DNA of 26,116 nucleotides, from NCBI GenBank assembly GCA_017533165.1, contig JAFXIM010000185.1, forward strand, positions 1-26,116, written 5' to 3'. This document shows, in pieces, positions 24,463-26,116 of this stretch (positions are counted from its first letter, which is position 1; every line of letters starts with the position of its first letter). This DNA is from Eggerthellaceae bacterium (GTDB lineage Bacteria; Actinomycetota; Coriobacteriia; Coriobacteriales; Eggerthellaceae). The notes under the pieces are model-generated. The model saw nothing but the letters and a program-made list of their open reading frames with translations. It was not told the DNA's origin and ran no database searches. The translations under genes and the position numbers were made by a program.

Positions 24463-25560
24463 ATGAGATTCAGCATTAACAGAGTAGAGCTTCAAAACGC
24501 TATTTCGGTTGTATTGAAAGGCGTTTCCACGCGCTCAACCTTGCCCGTTCTCTCCGGCATCCTCATCACCGCTGAAGGTGATAAGATCAACCTTCAGACC
24601 ACTGACCTTGAGGTTTCGATCCAGTATTCTGCTCCCGCCTTAGTTGAGGAAGAGGGACGTGCTGTTGTTCCCGGCAAACTCTTTTCTGAGATTGTCAAGA
24701 ATCTCCCCGACGCTGCCGTTCATGTGAGGGCGGAAGATGAACAGGCCTTCATAACCTGCGATACCTCATCTTTCTCCATCAAAGCTCTCAATCCTGATGA
24801 TTTCCCCGGTTTCCCGGCTGTCGATATTCAACAGCGCATTGAGATTCCCTTCACACAATTTGCCTCCATGGTCAAGCGTGTTTCCCGCGTAGTTTCCCGA
24901 GATGAGAGCCGTCCTATTCTCACCGGTGTGCTCGTTACCCTTGAATCCGGCCTCCTGCGTATGGTGGCAACCGATTCCTATCGCCTTGCTGTGACCGAGG
25001 CAGCCCTTAACTCAGCAGCCGACGATTTCCAAGCGGTCATCTCAGGCTCTTTCCTCTCCGAGATAGCATCTCTTCCTAAAACCGAGGCGAATATTTCCCT
25101 CGCGCTTGCGGAAAACCAGATCGTCGTTACCTGTCAGGACACCGTGTTCATTAACCGCCGCATCGAGGGCAACTTCCCCAACTACAAGCAGCTTCTTCCC
25201 GATACTTACGTTACGCGTGCAACTATCGACGTTGATCATCTTGTGGCAGGCGTTAAACGTGCCTCGCTCATGGGGTCCTCATCGTCGCCGGTGCGGTTCG
25301 ATCTCAACGTTGCTTCTCAGACTGCTCAGATTTCCGCAGCTTCCCAGGACATCGGATCTGCCCAGGAAACGCTTGCCTGCGAGATCGAGGGCGAGGATGT
25401 TGAGATAGCCTTTAACTATGCGTACGTGCTTGAAGGTCTTGGGGCTGTCTCTTCCGACGAGGTCTACCTTGAAGTTCAATCGTCCATGAAACCTGGCATC
25501 TTCCGTGCTCCTGCGCCGGAAAGCTACCTCTACCTCGTCATGCCCGTCCGCCTTTCCTAG
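24463..25560 (+). CDS. dnaN: DNA polymerase III sliding clamp (beta subunit)
   Basis: A 365-residue protein of the beta-clamp family, which forms a dimeric ring round DNA and tethers polymerase III. It starts MRFSINRVELQNAISVV and contains STLPVLSGILI and the PILTGVLV segment of the second domain. The C-terminus ends YLYLVMPVRLS, matching the conserved MPVRL clamp-binding pocket tail. The length is typical. AAAGG lies upstream of the ATG. recF follows 52 nt later. Confidence 0.97.
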   Translation: MRFSINRVELQNAISVVLKGVSTRSTLPVLSGILITAEGDKINLQTTDLEVSIQYSAPALVEEEGRAVVPGKLFSEIVKNLPDAAVHVRAEDEQAFITCDTSSFSIKALNPDDFPGFPAVDIQQRIEIPFTQFASMVKRVSRVVSRDESRPILTGVLVTLESGLLRMVATDSYRLAVTEAALNSAADDFQAVISGSFLSEIASLPKTEANISLALAENQIVVTCQDTVFINRRIEGNFPNYKQLLPDTYVTRATIDVDHLVAGVKRASLMGSSSSPVRFDLNVASQTAQISAASQDIGSAQETLACEIEGEDVEIAFNYAYVLEGLGAVSSDEVYLEVQSSMKPGIFRAPAPESYLYLVMPVRLS

Positions 25561-25612
25561 GAAAAGCGCCTATGGGTTCAAGCGGTAAAGCGAAGCGGAA
25601 TCGCGGTTGCTT

Positions 25613-26116
25613 ATGCCTCTTCGTATAAACAGCATAGAGCTGAGTAATTTCAGAAGTTATGAATCCTTCACGTTGGAGGATCTAGGTGCGCTCACTGTTT
25701 TCGTGGGACCAAATGCGATAGGCAAGACTAATATCGTGGAAGGCATTCAGCTTCTCACAGCGCTGTCTTCTTTTAGGAATCCAACGGTCGATCAGCTTAT
25801 CAAGAAAGGGAGCAGGCATGCTTTCGCCAAAGCTCTCGTAAGCGACGGAAACAGAGAGCTTGAATTGAAGCTGCTCCTCGAGGGTCACTCGAAGAAGTAT
25901 CGGCTCAATGGCAAGGCAAAAAAAACGGCGGAACTCAAAGGCGTTATTCCTTCGGTTACCTTTACCCCTGATGATCTCGAGTTGGTGAAGGGATCGATGA
26001 GTATGCGCAGGCAAACGCTCGATGCCCTGGGTTCCCAACTCAATGCCAACTATCACCTCATCCGCAAGGATTACGAAAAGGTGGTACGTCATAAAAACAG
26101 GCTTTTGAAAGAAGAG
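25613..26116 (+). CDS. recF: DNA replication and repair protein RecF, C-terminus off the window
   Basis: Partial gene: 168 residues before the window ends. RecF is an SMC-like ATPase that helps load RecA at gaps. The N-terminus has the expected ELSNFRSY segment and the Walker A GPNAIGKTN at about residues 35-43, followed by EGIQLLTALSSFR and later TFTPDDLELVKGS. The ATG at 25613 was chosen because it aligns with the family start; no strong ribosome site is visible. It lies downstream of dnaN in the usual order. Confidence 0.93.
   Translation, partial: MPLRINSIELSNFRSYESFTLEDLGALTVFVGPNAIGKTNIVEGIQLLTALSSFRNPTVDQLIKKGSRHAFAKALVSDGNRELELKLLLEGHSKKYRLNGKAKKTAELKGVIPSVTFTPDDLELVKGSMSMRRQTLDALGSQLNANYHLIRKDYEKVVRHKNRLLKEE

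Noticed and set aside
1..26116. CRISPR array, rRNA, or insertion-sequence transposase
   Set aside because: No regularly spaced repeats, rRNA blocks or transposase genes were seen anywhere in the window.

Overview
The window covers the replication-origin region of a bacterial chromosome. It contains a parS/parAB cluster, the rpmH-rnpA-yidD-yidC-jag operon, dnaA, an AT-rich origin with DnaA boxes, dnaN and the start of recF. From about 3.6 kb rightwards the genes look like a Coriobacteriia actinobacterium (Collinsella/Olsenella-like). The reasons are family-typical pyridoxamine kinase and LysR proteins, a DinG with an N-terminal exonuclease, and an ATPase-HTH gene beside dnaA. This placement rests on recalled protein families, not a search.

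Layout. 1-3588 (minus strand): the N-terminal part of a long-chain acyl-CoA synthetase, a 494-nt gap with a GC-rich repeat and a terminator, a small membrane protein, and serS. The style of this end (repeat type, small protein coupled to serS, C-terminal two-thirds of SerRS) resembles Oscillospiraceae-type Firmicutes. Either transfer or an assembly junction inside serS (about 3130-3170) should be considered. 3832-5880 (plus): a 66-aa membrane peptide, a pyridoxamine kinase and a LysR regulator, closely packed. 6020-6094: tRNA-Gly(CCC) with a shared terminator. 6152-13752 (minus): a DinG-type exonuclease/helicase, a single-pass membrane protein coupled to it, and a 1018-aa M28-like membrane protein that has lost metal and catalytic residues and carries a ~600-aa disordered insert. 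13903-15622 (plus): a tail-anchored protein and rlmN. 15691-19273 (minus): parB, parA, rsmG and jag, with four perfect parS sites. 19367-22906 (minus): yidC, yidD, rnpA, rpmH and dnaA. 22959-23792 (minus): a HATPase plus winged-helix protein. 23793-24462: candidate oriC. 24463 to the end (plus): dnaN and recF.

How it works together. Replication probably starts in 23793-24462. The minus-strand genes to its left and dnaN/recF to its right are therefore mostly co-directional with the forks. ParA/ParB and the parS cluster 5-6 kb to the left segregate the origin. RpmH, RnpA, YidD, YidC and Jag form the common ribosome/RNase P/membrane-insertion operon. The least ordinary items are the ATP-binding DNA-binding-type protein between oriC and dnaA, dnaA pointing away from dnaN, the parS site inside a terminator hairpin, and the apparent pseudo-peptidase.
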